A stretch of DNA of 64,000 nucleotides from NCBI GenBank assembly GCA_046330315.1, contig JAXLSZ010000010.1, forward strand, positions 62,001-126,000, given 5' to 3'. The position numbers were made by a program, and so were the translations under genes. The first letter of the stretch is position 1. The number at the start of each line of letters is the position of its first letter. The notes under the pieces were generated by a model. That model searched no databases. It was given only the letters and a program-made list of their open reading frames with translations, and was not told the DNA's origin. This document shows positions 23,688 through 33,302 of this stretch, in pieces. Source of the DNA: JAXLSZ01 sp046330315 (lineage in GTDB: Bacteria; Actinomycetota; Thermoleophilia; Solirubrobacterales; 70-9).

Positions 23688-25694
23688 CTACCGGGGCGCG
23701 AAGAGCGCCAGCCGGTTGGCGCCGGGGCGGAGGGCCGAGGGCGGGATCATGGTCGTGAATCCGGTCCCCCCCGCGACGACCTCGGCCACCGCGACCGGGC
23801 GGCCGTCGAGGGTGGCGATCAGTCTGTCGGGCAGCCCGGCGGGCGGGTCGAGGAGGCGGCCGTAGGCCAGCGAGGGGTAGCTCCCGGACCCGGGGTCGTA
23901 GGAGATCCCTCCGGCCGGCTCCTGGAGCGCGTAGCGGACCCGCCGGGCCCCGCGGAGCTGGCTCTCGAGCTGCCGCCGCCCCGCTCCCATCGTGAACAGG
24001 CTTCCCCTCCCGAACAGCCCGTTGCGCACCGCGAGCGCCGAGAAGAACTCGCGCTCCACGGTCCGGGCGGGCACATGCGCGACGTCATCCCAGCCGCTCG
24101 TGTAGGTGTTCGCCCTGCGCTCGCCCCCGGGGCGCAGCAGGCTGCGCCCGTCCACCGGCCACGGCATCTGGATCCCGATCGCGTCCGCGATGGTCGGCAG
24201 CAGGTCGACCGTCCGGGCCGGGCGCGAGACCGCCCGCCCCCCCACCTGGCCCGGCAGCTTCACGAACAGCGGTACCGGCGCGATCCATCCCGCGTTCGTC
24301 CGGGTGATCAGCCGCCGGCCCTGACCGGGGATGAACGCCCCCCCGTGATCTGCGACCACGGCGAGGAGCGCCCGCCGGTAGATGCCCGCCCGGCGCATCC
24401 TCCCGACCACCTCCCCGAGGACCTTGTCGGCGTAGCGGAGCTGCAGAAGCATCCGCTGCAGGCCCTGGATCGCGTAGCCGGGATCCTCCGGCCACTTCTC
24501 CCCGAAGATCCCCAGCGGATACTCCGAGGTCTGATACCGCTTCCCCGAAGGCAGGTACTGGTAGGGGATGTGGGGGAGCTGGACGTGCAGGAAGTTGAGC
24601 GAGCCCCCGTCCGGCGACTCGAAACCGCTCAGGAAGCGGGCGACCTGCTCGTCCGGCTCGCCGGGCACGATCGCCCCGGGCCTGCCGCTCTCCAGCTTCC
24701 GGGCCGCCCTGGTCCCGAGGTCGAAGGGGAGCGAGTCGGCGGTCTCGAAGCCGACCTCGTTGAGGTAGGTGAGCCGGCTCCACAGGGAGCCACGCTGCGG
24801 GCAGAGGGCCCGCGGGCACATCGAGGTGGCCGACTCGGAGATGTTGGTCGGGCCCGAGGAGCCGAACAGCGTGAAGATGTTGCGGGGGTGGTCCGAGTAG
24901 GTCGGCAGCTTCCCGTAGCGCGGGAAGTCGCCGGTCAGGATCGCCGGGACGGCCTCCACCGTGGTGTCGGCGACCGTGGTGGCTTTTCGGTACCAGTTCG
25001 AGCCCTTCGCCAGCGCCGCGAAGTGCGGGAACCGCGCCGCGTCGACCCGCTGGCGCTGGTCGAGCAGGCCTGCCAGCGGCAACTCGTCGAAGACGACCAC
25101 GACGACCGGGGTCTGGGAGCGGATCCCGGGGCCGGGGAGGTTCGGCTCGCCGGGCAGGGTGAAGCTCTTGATCGGCGCCGTGAACAGGAACAGCAGGACC
25201 ACGGCCGGGGCGGCCAGGGCGAGGAAGCGCAGCAGGGTGCGCGCCGCCGCGCTTCGGAGGTAGAGGAGGGCGGCCCCGATGAAGCCGGCGGCGGGGACGG
25301 CGAGGTAGAGCAGGTGGACGCTCGCACCGGCCTGCTTGACCGCCTGCCAGCCCAGCAGAGAGACCAGCAGCGCTATCCAGAAGAGATGGATCCAGCCGCG
25401 CAGCGACCGCGACACCAGCCCGCCCAGCGCCTCGATCGCGAGCATCGCCGCCGGCGGGAGCGCGACCAGGGCGACCGCCAGCAGCACGACCTCGAACCCC
25501 CGCACGCCGGCCGCGGCGAAGGCATAGGCGCTGCGCTGCAGGGCGTCGAAGACCGGCTGGGCGACGACGATCGCGCAGAGCCCGGCCAGCTCCGCCGCCG
25601 CCCAGGCGAGACCGCTGCGCCCGGGTGTCGCCCGGTACGCGCGGGCGCCCGCTCCCAGGAAGCCCGAAACACGGTTCCGCCCCTGGCCTGCCAA
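23688..25694 (-). CDS. Membrane-anchored sulfatase-fold protein (alkaline phosphatase superfamily), copy 1
   Basis: About 668 residues from TTG 25694. N-terminal 4-5 transmembrane helices (about 30-175) precede an extracytoplasmic alkaline-phosphatase-like domain. Metal-ligand segments are 'VVVVVFDELPLAGLL' (about 197-211) and 'LLAVVADHGGAFIPGQG'. At the nucleophile site, 'TVADTTVEAVPAILTGDFP' has Thr and no C/S-x-P-x-R motif, so it is not a formylglycine sulfatase. The layout recalls LtaS or phosphoethanolamine transferases. The C-terminal domain ends 'IATLDGRPVAVAEVVAGGTG'. Probably modifies or transfers to an envelope polymer; the reaction is inferred. Confidence 0.8.
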   Translation of the reverse strand: MAGQGRNRVSGFLGAGARAYRATPGRSGLAWAAAELAGLCAIVVAQPVFDALQRSAYAFAAAGVRGFEVVLLAVALVALPPAAMLAIEALGGLVSRSLRGWIHLFWIALLVSLLGWQAVKQAGASVHLLYLAVPAAGFIGAALLYLRSAAARTLLRFLALAAPAVVLLFLFTAPIKSFTLPGEPNLPGPGIRSQTPVVVVVFDELPLAGLLDQRQRVDAARFPHFAALAKGSNWYRKATTVADTTVEAVPAILTGDFPRYGKLPTYSDHPRNIFTLFGSSGPTNISESATSMCPRALCPQRGSLWSRLTYLNEVGFETADSLPFDLGTRAARKLESGRPGAIVPGEPDEQVARFLSGFESPDGGSLNFLHVQLPHIPYQYLPSGKRYQTSEYPLGIFGEKWPEDPGYAIQGLQRMLLQLRYADKVLGEVVGRMRRAGIYRRALLAVVADHGGAFIPGQGRRLITRTNAGWIAPVPLFVKLPGQVGGRAVSRPARTVDLLPTIADAIGIQMPWPVDGRSLLRPGGERRANTYTSGWDDVAHVPARTVEREFFSALAVRNGLFGRGSLFTMGAGRRQLESQLRGARRVRYALQEPAGGISYDPGSGSYPSLAYGRLLDPPAGLPDRLIATLDGRPVAVAEVVAGGTGFTTMIPPSALRPGANRLALFAPR

Positions 25695-25718
25695 GGCTCG
25701 GAATCTACCCCCTGGTCC

Positions 25719-26822
25719 CTAGGCCGGCAATCCCGAGCGCACCCGCTCCAGCGCGGCGGCGATGCGCCTCACCCCCTCGCCGATCCTCTCCGGAGGCACG
25801 CTGGCGAACGAGAGCCGCAGGCTCGCCTCCCCGCCCGAGAGCATGAAGTCGGGGCCGGCCACGAACGCCACCCCCTGCTCCCGCGCGGCGGCCAGGACCT
25901 CCCTGGTGTCGGTGCCCTCGGCGAGGTCCAGCCAGAGGAAGTAGCCCCCGCCGGGGACCACGAACCCGGCCTCGGGAAGGTGCTCGCCGAGCGCCTCGAC
26001 GAGGGTGTCGCGGCGCTCCGCCAGCGCCCCCTTGACGAACTCGATGTTTCGCTCCAGGGCGCCCGATCGGCACATCTCGAGCACCACCGACTCGGCCAGC
26101 ATGTTGGGCGAGATGTAGCTCTCGTTGGCCCGCTTCGCGAGCCTGGCGATCTCCTCCGCGGGCCCGGCCAGGTAGCCGACCCGGACCCCGGGGCTGACCG
26201 TCTTGGAGAACGAGGAGGCGTGGATCACCCTGCCCTCCGTGTCCCCTGAGAGCATGGTCGGGGGAGGCTCGCCCTCGAAGGGGAGCTCCCGGTAGGGGTC
26301 GTCCTCGAAGATCCAGAAGCCGTGCTCGGAGGCCAGCGAGAGCAGGCGCTCGCGCTTGGCGGCCGAGAGCGTGCAGCCGGCCGGGTTGTGGAAGTTGGGG
26401 ATCACGTGGGCGAGGGCGATCGGCCCGTCCTCGAGGGCGCTCTCGAGCGCGCCGACGTCCAGACCGTCGCTCTGCAGCGGCACCGGGACGAACTCGACCC
26501 CGAGCCTGCCGAGCAGCAGCAGGGTGCGGTCGTAGGAGGGCTGCTCCACCGCGACCCGGGCGCCCGGCTCGAGCAGGTGGGCGAAGAGCATCGCCGCGCC
26601 CTCCAGGGAGCCGTTGGTGATCATCACCCGATCGGCGCCCAGCCCCCCGTGGCGCTCGGCCACCCACTCGCAGAGCCCGGGATGGCCGGCGCCGACCCCG
26701 TAGGAGAGCGCCGTTTCCCAGTCGGCCTCGAGCGCCCGGGCGGCGGCCTCCCTGACCGCCTCGGCGGGCAGGATGTCGGCGCTTGGGGCGCCGCGCGCGA
26801 AGCTGATCGTCTCGGTGGCCAT
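25719..26822 (-). CDS. PLP-dependent aminotransferase, class I/II (2-aminoadipate/MocR-like)
   Basis: A 367-residue fold-type I aminotransferase without the MocR GntR domain. 'GAPSADILPAEAVREAA' opens it; 'VMITNGSLEGAAMLFAHLL' and 'VEQPSYDRTLLLLGRLGVE' line the cofactor site, 'VIPNFHNPAGCTLS' contains the Asn, 'IFEDDPYRELPFEG' the Asp/Tyr, and 'HASSFSKTVSPGVRVGYLAG' the Schiff-base Lys. Closest in style to LysN / 2-aminoadipate and valine-pyruvate-type enzymes; the amino donor is not resolved. ATG 26822. Confidence 0.9.
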   Translation of the reverse strand: MATETISFARGAPSADILPAEAVREAAARALEADWETALSYGVGAGHPGLCEWVAERHGGLGADRVMITNGSLEGAAMLFAHLLEPGARVAVEQPSYDRTLLLLGRLGVEFVPVPLQSDGLDVGALESALEDGPIALAHVIPNFHNPAGCTLSAAKRERLLSLASEHGFWIFEDDPYRELPFEGEPPPTMLSGDTEGRVIHASSFSKTVSPGVRVGYLAGPAEEIARLAKRANESYISPNMLAESVVLEMCRSGALERNIEFVKGALAERRDTLVEALGEHLPEAGFVVPGGGYFLWLDLAEGTDTREVLAAAREQGVAFVAGPDFMLSGGEASLRLSFASVPPERIGEGVRRIAAALERVRSGLPA

Positions 26823-26861
26823 CGAGCCGAGCCTAGCAACGGCCCGCCCGGGCGCCGATCA

Positions 26862-27120
26862 GCCGCCGCCCGAGGGGGCGTAGACCTGGAGATCGTTCTC
26901 GCCGGGACGGAAGGCCGAGGGCGGGATCAGCGTCGCGAATCCGGCGCCCCGATCGACGGTGAAGGCGACCGCGACCGGGCGCCCGTCGAGGGTGGCGACG
27001 AGGCGCTCCGGCAGGTGCGGCGGGGGGTCGAGGAAGCGCCCGTAGACGAGCGACGGATAGATGCCCGAGCCCGGGTGGAAGTCCGGACCTCGCCGAGGTT
27101 GGCACCGGGCGGGTGCTGCA
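26862..27120 (-). pseudogene. C-terminal remnant of a membrane sulfatase-fold gene
   Basis: The frame gives 'HPGSGIYPSLVYGRFLDPPP', 'ERLVATLDGRPVAVAFTV', 'IPPSAFRPGENDLQVYAP' and a stop. This aligns over about 75 residues with the last 80 residues of the gene at 23688 ('DPGSGSYPSLAYGRLLDPPA'). Nothing upstream of about 27120 continues the homology, so the first 90% of the gene is missing. It has native-like high GC and lies just downstream, on the same strand, of a complete lower-GC family member, as if an incoming gene had displaced the original. Confidence 0.8.
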
Positions 27121-27223
27121 TTGCTCACGGCGCCGCTTCTTCGGGGCCTCCAGGGTGCGACGCGCGCCGCTGCCGGGAATCCGGTTGCGGGCCGCAATGC
27201 CGGTGCCGCGCCTCACGCGCGCC

Positions 27224-29224
27224 CTAGCGCGGCGCGTACAGCTGCAGACGATTCCGCCCGGAATGGAATGCCGACGGAGGAAGGATTGCGACAAACTTCG
27301 TGCCGGCATCAACGGAGTACCCAATCGCAACAGGGCGGCCGTTCATCGTCACGATAAGTCGTTTTCCGTCCTCGACACCTGGCGTCAGCAGGCTCCCATA
27401 GATCAACGCCGGGTACACGCCCCAGTTCCGGTCATAGGTTGTTCCACCCGGGCTCTGGACAGAGAAGTCGACCGGCTCTGCTCGATCCAGCTTTCCCCGG
27501 AGCGCAGCCTGGCTGATCCCCAAGGTGAAAACGCTGCCTTGGCCAACTAGCGCCTGACGCTGCCTAAGGGCCGCTTCGAATCCCCTTGACAGCGTCTGCC
27601 GCGAGAACCCCAGCGTCTGTTGCCACTTCTGCATTCTTGCGTCGCCCCACCACTCGCGCGGTGGACCGTAGATCGCGCTTCCGTCGGTCTTCCAGGGGAT
27701 CTTGACGTCGATGAGCTGCGCGATCGTCGGGAACAGGTCGATCGTCCGCACCGGCTGCGCAAACACACGCCCCCGCTTCTGGTCAGGCCGTTTGATGAAC
27801 ATGGGAACCCGCAATATGGTCCCGGCATTGGTCGGCTCCACCAAGCGTCGAGAATGACCGGGGAAGAATGCCGCGCCGTGGTCCGCGACTACAGCGAATA
27901 CTGACCTCTGGTAGAGGCCGACCTGCCGCATCCTGGTGATTATTCGTCCAAGGACGCGATCGGCATAGCCAATCTGCAGCATCATTCGCTGCAATCCGTT
28001 GATCGGGTACCCGCGCGATTTGGACCATAGCTCCGTCGCTGTCCCTCGTGGCGCAAGTCCATCGGTGATGTACCGCCGCCCCGACGGAAAGTACTCGTAG
28101 GGAACATGCGGCAGGCCGATGTGCAACACGCTCAGGCTCCCCTGGTCGCCTGGACTCTGTAGCCCGCGCACGAACCGATCAATCTGGTCATTCCGATCTG
28201 CCGCCGGGTACCACGAGTCGATTCGGCGGACTATTCGCGCCGGGAGGCCCATTGGGAAGGATTGAGCGGTGTCCACGCCAACGCGCAGCAAGTGCGCATA
28301 CCTGCTGATGAGTGAGCCATTTCCTTTCGAGCAGTCACTTGGCGGGCAGAGGTCGGTCACTGTCTCGACAACGTTCAACCTCTCACCAGTCGGGGCAAGC
28401 AATGTGAAGATGTTGCGCGGATGGTCACCGTAGATCGCTAGTGCGTCTGGCTCCGGAAAATCGCCCGACAAGATGGCCGGCACGGCCTGCTCGGTGGCAC
28501 CCGACACGGTCAAGGCATTCTCAAACCAATCGGATCCGGCCGCAAGCTCGGCGAAGTGAGGGAATCGCCCTCGGTCAATGCCTCCGTGTGAGTCCAGCAG
28601 TGCCGACAACGGGAACTCGTCAAAGATGACCAGAACAACGGGTGTCTTGGAGCCGCCTGCCGGCTCCGGCACGCTTGGGCTGGAGGCGAGGGCGAATTTG
28701 TCGATCGGCGCGGTGAATAGGAAGAGTCCGATGACCACCGGCGCGCCGAGTCCGAGGTAGCGCAGGATCTGGCGAGCGGCATCGAACCGTGCGTACGCCG
28801 CGATCGCGAGAAGTCCAACACCCAGGACCAGGAGCTCCCCGCCGCTCGTCGCATTGCCCTTGTCCGCGACCGCCTGCCAGGCGAACAGTGCGATCAATCC
28901 ACCAACCCACAGAAGGTGAATCCAGCCCCTTGCCTCGCGACCGAGGAGCCCGAAAATCAACTCCAGGCCGAGTAGCACGACCGCAGGCAGGATGACCAGT
29001 GCACAGGCAAAGAGCACGAGAGAAAACCCCCAAACCCCCTCGGTGCTGAAAGCCCAGGTTGATCGTTCGAGCGCGTCGAAGATCGGCTGGGCGATCACGA
29101 TTGCCGAAAGTCCAAGCAACTCCGCCGCAGCCAACGCGGTGCCGCGCCGTCCGGCCACCGCGTTGCCGGCGTTCTTCCCCGCCCCGCGAAGCCCCGAAAC
29201 GACGACCCTGCCAATCTGCCCCAT
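27224..29224 (-). CDS. Membrane-anchored sulfatase-fold protein, copy 2 (atypical composition)
   Basis: About 666 residues from ATG 29224, preceded by GAGAGGA at suitable spacing; TTG 29245 is an alternative. Four to five N-terminal helices are followed by the alkaline-phosphatase-like domain: 'PVVLVIFDEFPLSALL', 'VSGATEQAVPAILSGDFPEP' and 'VFAVVADHGAAFFPGHS'. Again no formylglycine motif. The N-terminus and C-terminus ('VTMNGRPVAIGYSV', 'FHSGRNRLQLYAPR') align end to end with copy 1. Hand counts of three 60-base lines gave 58-68% GC, against 72-75% in flanking genes, and codons ending in A or T are frequent. Recent acquisition from a less GC-rich relative is likely. Confidence 0.82.
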   Translation of the reverse strand: MGQIGRVVVSGLRGAGKNAGNAVAGRRGTALAAAELLGLSAIVIAQPIFDALERSTWAFSTEGVWGFSLVLFACALVILPAVVLLGLELIFGLLGREARGWIHLLWVGGLIALFAWQAVADKGNATSGGELLVLGVGLLAIAAYARFDAARQILRYLGLGAPVVIGLFLFTAPIDKFALASSPSVPEPAGGSKTPVVLVIFDEFPLSALLDSHGGIDRGRFPHFAELAAGSDWFENALTVSGATEQAVPAILSGDFPEPDALAIYGDHPRNIFTLLAPTGERLNVVETVTDLCPPSDCSKGNGSLISRYAHLLRVGVDTAQSFPMGLPARIVRRIDSWYPAADRNDQIDRFVRGLQSPGDQGSLSVLHIGLPHVPYEYFPSGRRYITDGLAPRGTATELWSKSRGYPINGLQRMMLQIGYADRVLGRIITRMRQVGLYQRSVFAVVADHGAAFFPGHSRRLVEPTNAGTILRVPMFIKRPDQKRGRVFAQPVRTIDLFPTIAQLIDVKIPWKTDGSAIYGPPREWWGDARMQKWQQTLGFSRQTLSRGFEAALRQRQALVGQGSVFTLGISQAALRGKLDRAEPVDFSVQSPGGTTYDRNWGVYPALIYGSLLTPGVEDGKRLIVTMNGRPVAIGYSVDAGTKFVAILPPSAFHSGRNRLQLYAPR

Positions 29225-29351
29225 GGACTCGGTCCTCTCGGCCAAGGGCAGAGACTAACCCGGGAGGGGGGCCAGGGACACTCGCGCTTTCTCCCTGCAA
29301 CCCACGCTGCGCGAGGGGGGCGGCGAGCCCCGATCCGACCTTTGGCCGGGC

Positions 29352-30128
29352 TCAGCTCACGGCCGCGGTCCGGTAGCGCCGGACCGCCAGCGTGCCGAAG
29401 ACCGCGATCAGGCCGGCGCACCAGCCGATGCATGGCACGATGTCGCCGGACCCCCCGCCGCCCACGAACAGGTAGCGCACCGCGTTGACCATCAGCGAGA
29501 ACGGGTTGATGTCCTCCGCGAAGGTCTGCAGCCAGGCGGGCATGGTCTGGGGCGGGACGAACGCCGAGGAGGCGAAGGTGAGCGGGAAGATGGCGATGAA
29601 CCCGAAGGCGTTGGCCGACTCGGGGGTGGAGGCGAACAACCCCACGCAGGCGAACACCCAGGAGAACGCGTAGCCGATCAGCAGGCACAGGGCAACCCCC
29701 GCCAGCACGTCGGTGGCCGAGGTGCTGAAGGAGAAACCGACCGCGTAGCCGACCACGATCATCACGGCCAGGGCGAGCGCGTTCATGGCGATGTCGGAGA
29801 GGGTGCGCCCGGTCAGGACGGCCATCCGGGACATCGGCAGCGACCGGAAGCGATCCACCAAGCCCTTGCGCAGGTCGTCGACGAGGCCGAGGGCGGTCGC
29901 GAAACCGCCGAACGACATCTGCTGGACGACTATGCCGGGGATCATGTAGTCGGCATAGCTCCCGTAACCGGGGGTCTGGATCGCCCCGCCGAACACGAAG
30001 ACGAAGAGCAGCGTGAACATCACCGGCTGGACCGTGTAGGAGGTCAGCAGCTCGGGGTTTCGCGGGATCCGGCGCAGTGAGCGGATCGCGAGCACGAGCG
30101 TGTCGGACACCGCGAACCGGGCGCTCAT
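29352..30128 (-). CDS. ABC-2 type exporter permease (DrrB-like)
   Basis: A 258-residue membrane protein. Start ATG 30128 overlaps the ATPase stop as ATGA. Six hydrophobic segments are visible; 'LLTSYTVQPVMFTLLFVFVF' is the conserved start of helix 1-2, 'DYMIPGIVVQQMSFGGF' and 'GLVDRFRSLPMSRMAVLTGR' form the ABC-2 signature in the cytoplasmic loop, and 'FASSAFVPPQTMPAWLQTF' the extracytoplasmic loop. With the ATPase it would form a DrrAB-type homodimeric exporter of hydrophobic drugs or lipids. Cargo unknown. Confidence 0.92.
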   Translation of the reverse strand: MSARFAVSDTLVLAIRSLRRIPRNPELLTSYTVQPVMFTLLFVFVFGGAIQTPGYGSYADYMIPGIVVQQMSFGGFATALGLVDDLRKGLVDRFRSLPMSRMAVLTGRTLSDIAMNALALAVMIVVGYAVGFSFSTSATDVLAGVALCLLIGYAFSWVFACVGLFASTPESANAFGFIAIFPLTFASSAFVPPQTMPAWLQTFAEDINPFSLMVNAVRYLFVGGGGSGDIVPCIGWCAGLIAVFGTLAVRRYRTAAVS

Positions 30129-31129
30129 CGAAGCGCCTCCAGCTCCTGCTCGCCGGTATCCGCTTCCCGGTCGGCACCCGCCGCGCCGTCCTGCGGGGTG
30201 GACCGGTGCCCGGTCAGGGTGAGGAAGACGTCGTCGAGGGTGGGGCGGCGCACCGCGATGTCGTCGATGCCGATCCGCTCGTTGTCGAGCCGCCGGACGG
30301 CGGCCGCGATCGCCCCCCGGTGATCCTGCACGGGGACCCGGACCGTCCCGTCCTCCGCCCACGGGGTGTCGGCCGAAAGGTCCCCGAGCGCGGCGATCGC
30401 GGCCGGGACCTCGGAGGAGCTCTCGAGCCTGACCTCGATCCGCTCGCCGCCGACCCTCTGCTTGAGCTCGTCCGAGCTGCCCTCCGCGATCAGCCGGCCG
30501 TGGTCGATGACCGCGATCCGATCGGCAAGCCGGTCGGCCTCGTCGAGGTACTGCGTGGTGAGCAGCACCGTGGTCCCCTGGGCGACCCTCGCCTCGATCA
30601 CCTCCCAGAGGGCGATCCTGCTCCTCGGGTCCAGGCCGGTGGTGGGCTCGTCTAGGAAGAGCACGGGCGGTCGCGCGACCAGGGCCGCAGCCAGGTCGAG
30701 GCGGCGGCGCATTCCCCCCGAGTAGGTCTTGGTGAGGCGGCCGGCGGCGGTGGCGAGGTCGAAGCGCTCCAGGAGCTCGCGCGCGCGCTCGCGCGACGCG
30801 GCTCGGCCCAGGTGATAGAGCCGTCCGACCATCTCCAGGTTCTCGAACCCGGTGAGGTTCTCGTCCACAGCCGCGTACTGGCCGGCCAGCCCGATCCTCG
30901 CCCGCAGCGCGTGGGCGTCGGCGACCACGTCCAGCCCGGCGACCCGAGCCGAACCGGAGGTGGGCGGAAGCAGCGTGGCCAGGATCCTCACCGCCGTGGT
31001 CTTCCCGGCCCCGTTGGGGCCGAGCAGGCCGAGCACCGACCCGGCCGCGACCTCGAGGTCGATCCCGCAGAGGGCCTCGAGATCACCGTAGGACTTCCTC
31101 AGCCCCTCTGTCGCGATTGCCGCTTCCAT
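30125..31129 (-). CDS. ABC exporter ATP-binding protein (DrrA-like)
   Basis: A 334-residue ATPase from ATG 31129. Walker A is 'GLLGPNGAGKTTAVRILATL', the Q-loop region 'RIGLAGQYAAVDENLTG', the signature 'TYSGGMRRRLDLAAALVA', Walker B 'PVLFLDEPTTGLDPRSR', and the H-loop 'TTQYLDEADRLADR'. A C-terminal DUF4162-like domain (about 235-320) is typical of DrrA. It forms a two-gene operon with the permease. Confidence 0.95.
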   Translation of the reverse strand: MEAAIATEGLRKSYGDLEALCGIDLEVAAGSVLGLLGPNGAGKTTAVRILATLLPPTSGSARVAGLDVVADAHALRARIGLAGQYAAVDENLTGFENLEMVGRLYHLGRAASRERARELLERFDLATAAGRLTKTYSGGMRRRLDLAAALVARPPVLFLDEPTTGLDPRSRIALWEVIEARVAQGTTVLLTTQYLDEADRLADRIAVIDHGRLIAEGSSDELKQRVGGERIEVRLESSSEVPAAIAALGDLSADTPWAEDGTVRVPVQDHRGAIAAAVRRLDNERIGIDDIAVRRPTLDDVFLTLTGHRSTPQDGAAGADREADTGEQELEALR

Positions 31130-31195
31130 GCTCTCCGGCCGCCCAGGGTAGCTTCCGGCCCTCGCGGGCCCGGCTCGCTCGAGACCGGCGCTGCG

Positions 31196-32068
31196 CTAGG
31201 CGCCGAGGGCCTCGACCGCGATGCGGGCGGTCTCGGTCGGGCTCTCCCCGACCCGGACGCCCTTTGCCTCGAGGGCCTCCTTCTTCGCCTGGGCGGTGCC
31301 GGAGGAGCCGGAGATGATCGCCCCGGCGTGGCCCATCTGCTTGCCGGGCGGGGCGGTGAACCCGGCGATGTAGGCGACCACCGGCTTGCTCACCTTCTCG
31401 GCGATGAACTCGGCGGCGCGCTCCTCGGCATCGCCGCCGATCTCCCCGACCATGACGATCAGCTCGGTCTCGGGGTCCCGCTCGAAGAGGGTGAGGATGT
31501 CGATGAAGTCCGAGCCGACGATCGGGTCGCCGCCGATCCCGACGATCGAGGAGTTCCCCTGCCCGGCCTGCTTGAGCTCGTTGCCGATCTGGTAGGTCAG
31601 GGTCCCCGACTTCGAGACGACGCCGATCGGGCCCGGGTCGAAGAACTGCGCCGGGATGATCCCGACGTTGGCCTTGCCGGGCGAGAGGACCCCGGGGCAG
31701 TTGGGGCCGATCAGCCGCACCCCGGCGTCGCGGGCCTTCCAGTAGGTGCCCAGCATGTCGAGGACGGGGATGCCCTCGGTGATCGCGATCACCGTCTCCA
31801 CTCCGGCCTCGATCGCCTCGTCTATCGCCGCCGCGGCGAAGCGGGCCGGCACGAAGACCATCGAGGTGTTGGCGCCGCGCTCGGAGACGGCCTCGGCGAT
31901 GGTGTCGAAGACCGGCACCCCGTCGACCTCCTGGCCGCCCTTGCCGGGCGTGACCCCGGCCACCAGGTCGGTGCCGTAGTCGCGGTTGCGGAGCCCGTGG
32001 AAGGTCCCCTCGCGGCCGGTCAGCCCGGAGACGACCAGCTTCGTCCGCTCGCCGACGACGATCGACAT
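31196..32068 (-). CDS. sucD: Succinyl-CoA synthetase alpha subunit
   Basis: A 290-residue TCA-cycle enzyme subunit that ligates CoA to succinate with NTP formation. The CoA-binding domain contains 'LVVSGLTGREGTFHGLRNRD' and 'VTPGKGGQEVDGVPVFDTI'; 'IGPNCPGVLSPGKANVGI' and 'VVSKSGTLTYQIGNEL' follow; the phosphohistidine segment is 'PPGKQMGHAGAIISG' (His). ATG 32068 shares one base with the sucC stop (TGATG). Length is normal for the family. Confidence 0.97.
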   Translation of the reverse strand: MSIVVGERTKLVVSGLTGREGTFHGLRNRDYGTDLVAGVTPGKGGQEVDGVPVFDTIAEAVSERGANTSMVFVPARFAAAAIDEAIEAGVETVIAITEGIPVLDMLGTYWKARDAGVRLIGPNCPGVLSPGKANVGIIPAQFFDPGPIGVVSKSGTLTYQIGNELKQAGQGNSSIVGIGGDPIVGSDFIDILTLFERDPETELIVMVGEIGGDAEERAAEFIAEKVSKPVVAYIAGFTAPPGKQMGHAGAIISGSSGTAQAKKEALEAKGVRVGESPTETARIAVEALGA

Positions 32069-33219
32069 CAGGCACCCTCCGCGGCGGCCAGCTCGACCAC
32101 CCGCCGCGCCGCGCCGAGCATCGTCTTCTCGAACTCCAGGCCCTCGATCCCCGCCTCCGCCAGCAGCCTCAGCCCCTCCTCGGAGTTGGTGCCGTCGAGG
32201 CGGACGACCAGCGGGACCTCGAGGCCGATCTGGGCCGAGGCCTCGATGATTCCCTTGGCGATCTCGTCGCAGCGGGTGATCCCCCCGAAGATGTTGAACA
32301 GCACCGCCCTTACCTTGGGGTCGGAGGTGATCACCTCGAGCGCGTCGACGATCGCCTCGGCCTTCGAGCCCCCGCCGGCGTCGAGGAAGTTGGCGGGCGC
32401 GCCCCCGGCCTGCGCGACCACGTCGAGCGTGGACATGCACAGCCCGGCGCCGTTGCCGAGGATCCCGATGTCGCCGTCGAGCTTGACGTAGGTGAGGCCC
32501 TTCTCCTTGGCCATCGCCTCCTGGGGGTCCTCGGAGGCGGCCTCGGCGAGGCCGGCCAGGTCGGGATGGCGGAACAGTGAGTTGTTGTCGATCGTCACCT
32601 TGGCGTCGAGCGCCAGGACGTCCCGCCCGGCGGTGACGATCAGCGGGTTGACCTCGATCAGGGTCGCGTCCTCCTCGAGGGCCACCTCGTGCAGCGCGAC
32701 CAGCAGGGCGGCGAGGCGCTCGCGGACGTCCTCGGCGATTCCCGCCTCGGCGGCGATCTCCGCCGCCTCGGCGGCCTCGAAGGGGGCGCGGGGGTCGATG
32801 TGGCGCTTCACCACCGCGGCGGGGTCGGACTCGGCGACCTCCTCCACGTCCATCCCGCCCTGGGCGGTGACGATCGCCAGCAGCTTCTTCTCGGAGCGGT
32901 CGAGGATCACCGAGGCGTAGTGCTCGGCGGCGATCTCGGAGGCCTCCTCGATCCACAGCTCCGCGACCGTGAAGCCCCGGATGTCCATGCCGAGGATCGC
33001 CTCCGCATGGGCCCGGAGCTCCTGCGGATCGCCGGCGACCTTGATCCCGCCGGCCTTGCCGCGCTTGCCGATCGCGACCTGCGCCTTGACCACGCAGGGG
33101 AAACCGACCTCCTCGGCGGCCTCGGCGGCGTCCTCGACGCTGGCGGCGTGGCGGCCGGCCGGCACCGGCACCCCGTGCCGTGCGAAGAGCTGCTTGCCCT
33201 GGTACTCGAGAAGGTCCAT
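32068..33219 (-). CDS. sucC: Succinyl-CoA synthetase beta subunit
   Basis: A 383-residue protein from ATG 33219 ('MDLLEYQGKQLFARHGVPVP'). The ATP-grasp domain has 'PCVVKAQVAIGKRGKAGGIK' and 'DATLIEVNPLIVTAGRDVLA'; the C-terminal ligase domain has 'NGAGLCMSTLDVVAQAGG', 'PANFLDAGGGSKAEAI' and 'RAVLFNIFGGITRCDEIA'. A longer in-frame extension upstream is rejected because it lacks family homology. It lies upstream of sucD in the same operon. Confidence 0.97.
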   Translation of the reverse strand: MDLLEYQGKQLFARHGVPVPAGRHAASVEDAAEAAEEVGFPCVVKAQVAIGKRGKAGGIKVAGDPQELRAHAEAILGMDIRGFTVAELWIEEASEIAAEHYASVILDRSEKKLLAIVTAQGGMDVEEVAESDPAAVVKRHIDPRAPFEAAEAAEIAAEAGIAEDVRERLAALLVALHEVALEEDATLIEVNPLIVTAGRDVLALDAKVTIDNNSLFRHPDLAGLAEAASEDPQEAMAKEKGLTYVKLDGDIGILGNGAGLCMSTLDVVAQAGGAPANFLDAGGGSKAEAIVDALEVITSDPKVRAVLFNIFGGITRCDEIAKGIIEASAQIGLEVPLVVRLDGTNSEEGLRLLAEAGIEGLEFEKTMLGAARRVVELAAAEGA

Positions 33220-33302
33220 TGGCGCGGCGGGCAGCCTACCCGACCCCCTGCGATCGCGAAGCCCCGCCGGTCCCCCGCTTGCCATAATGCCGCCCCCCTC
33301 CC

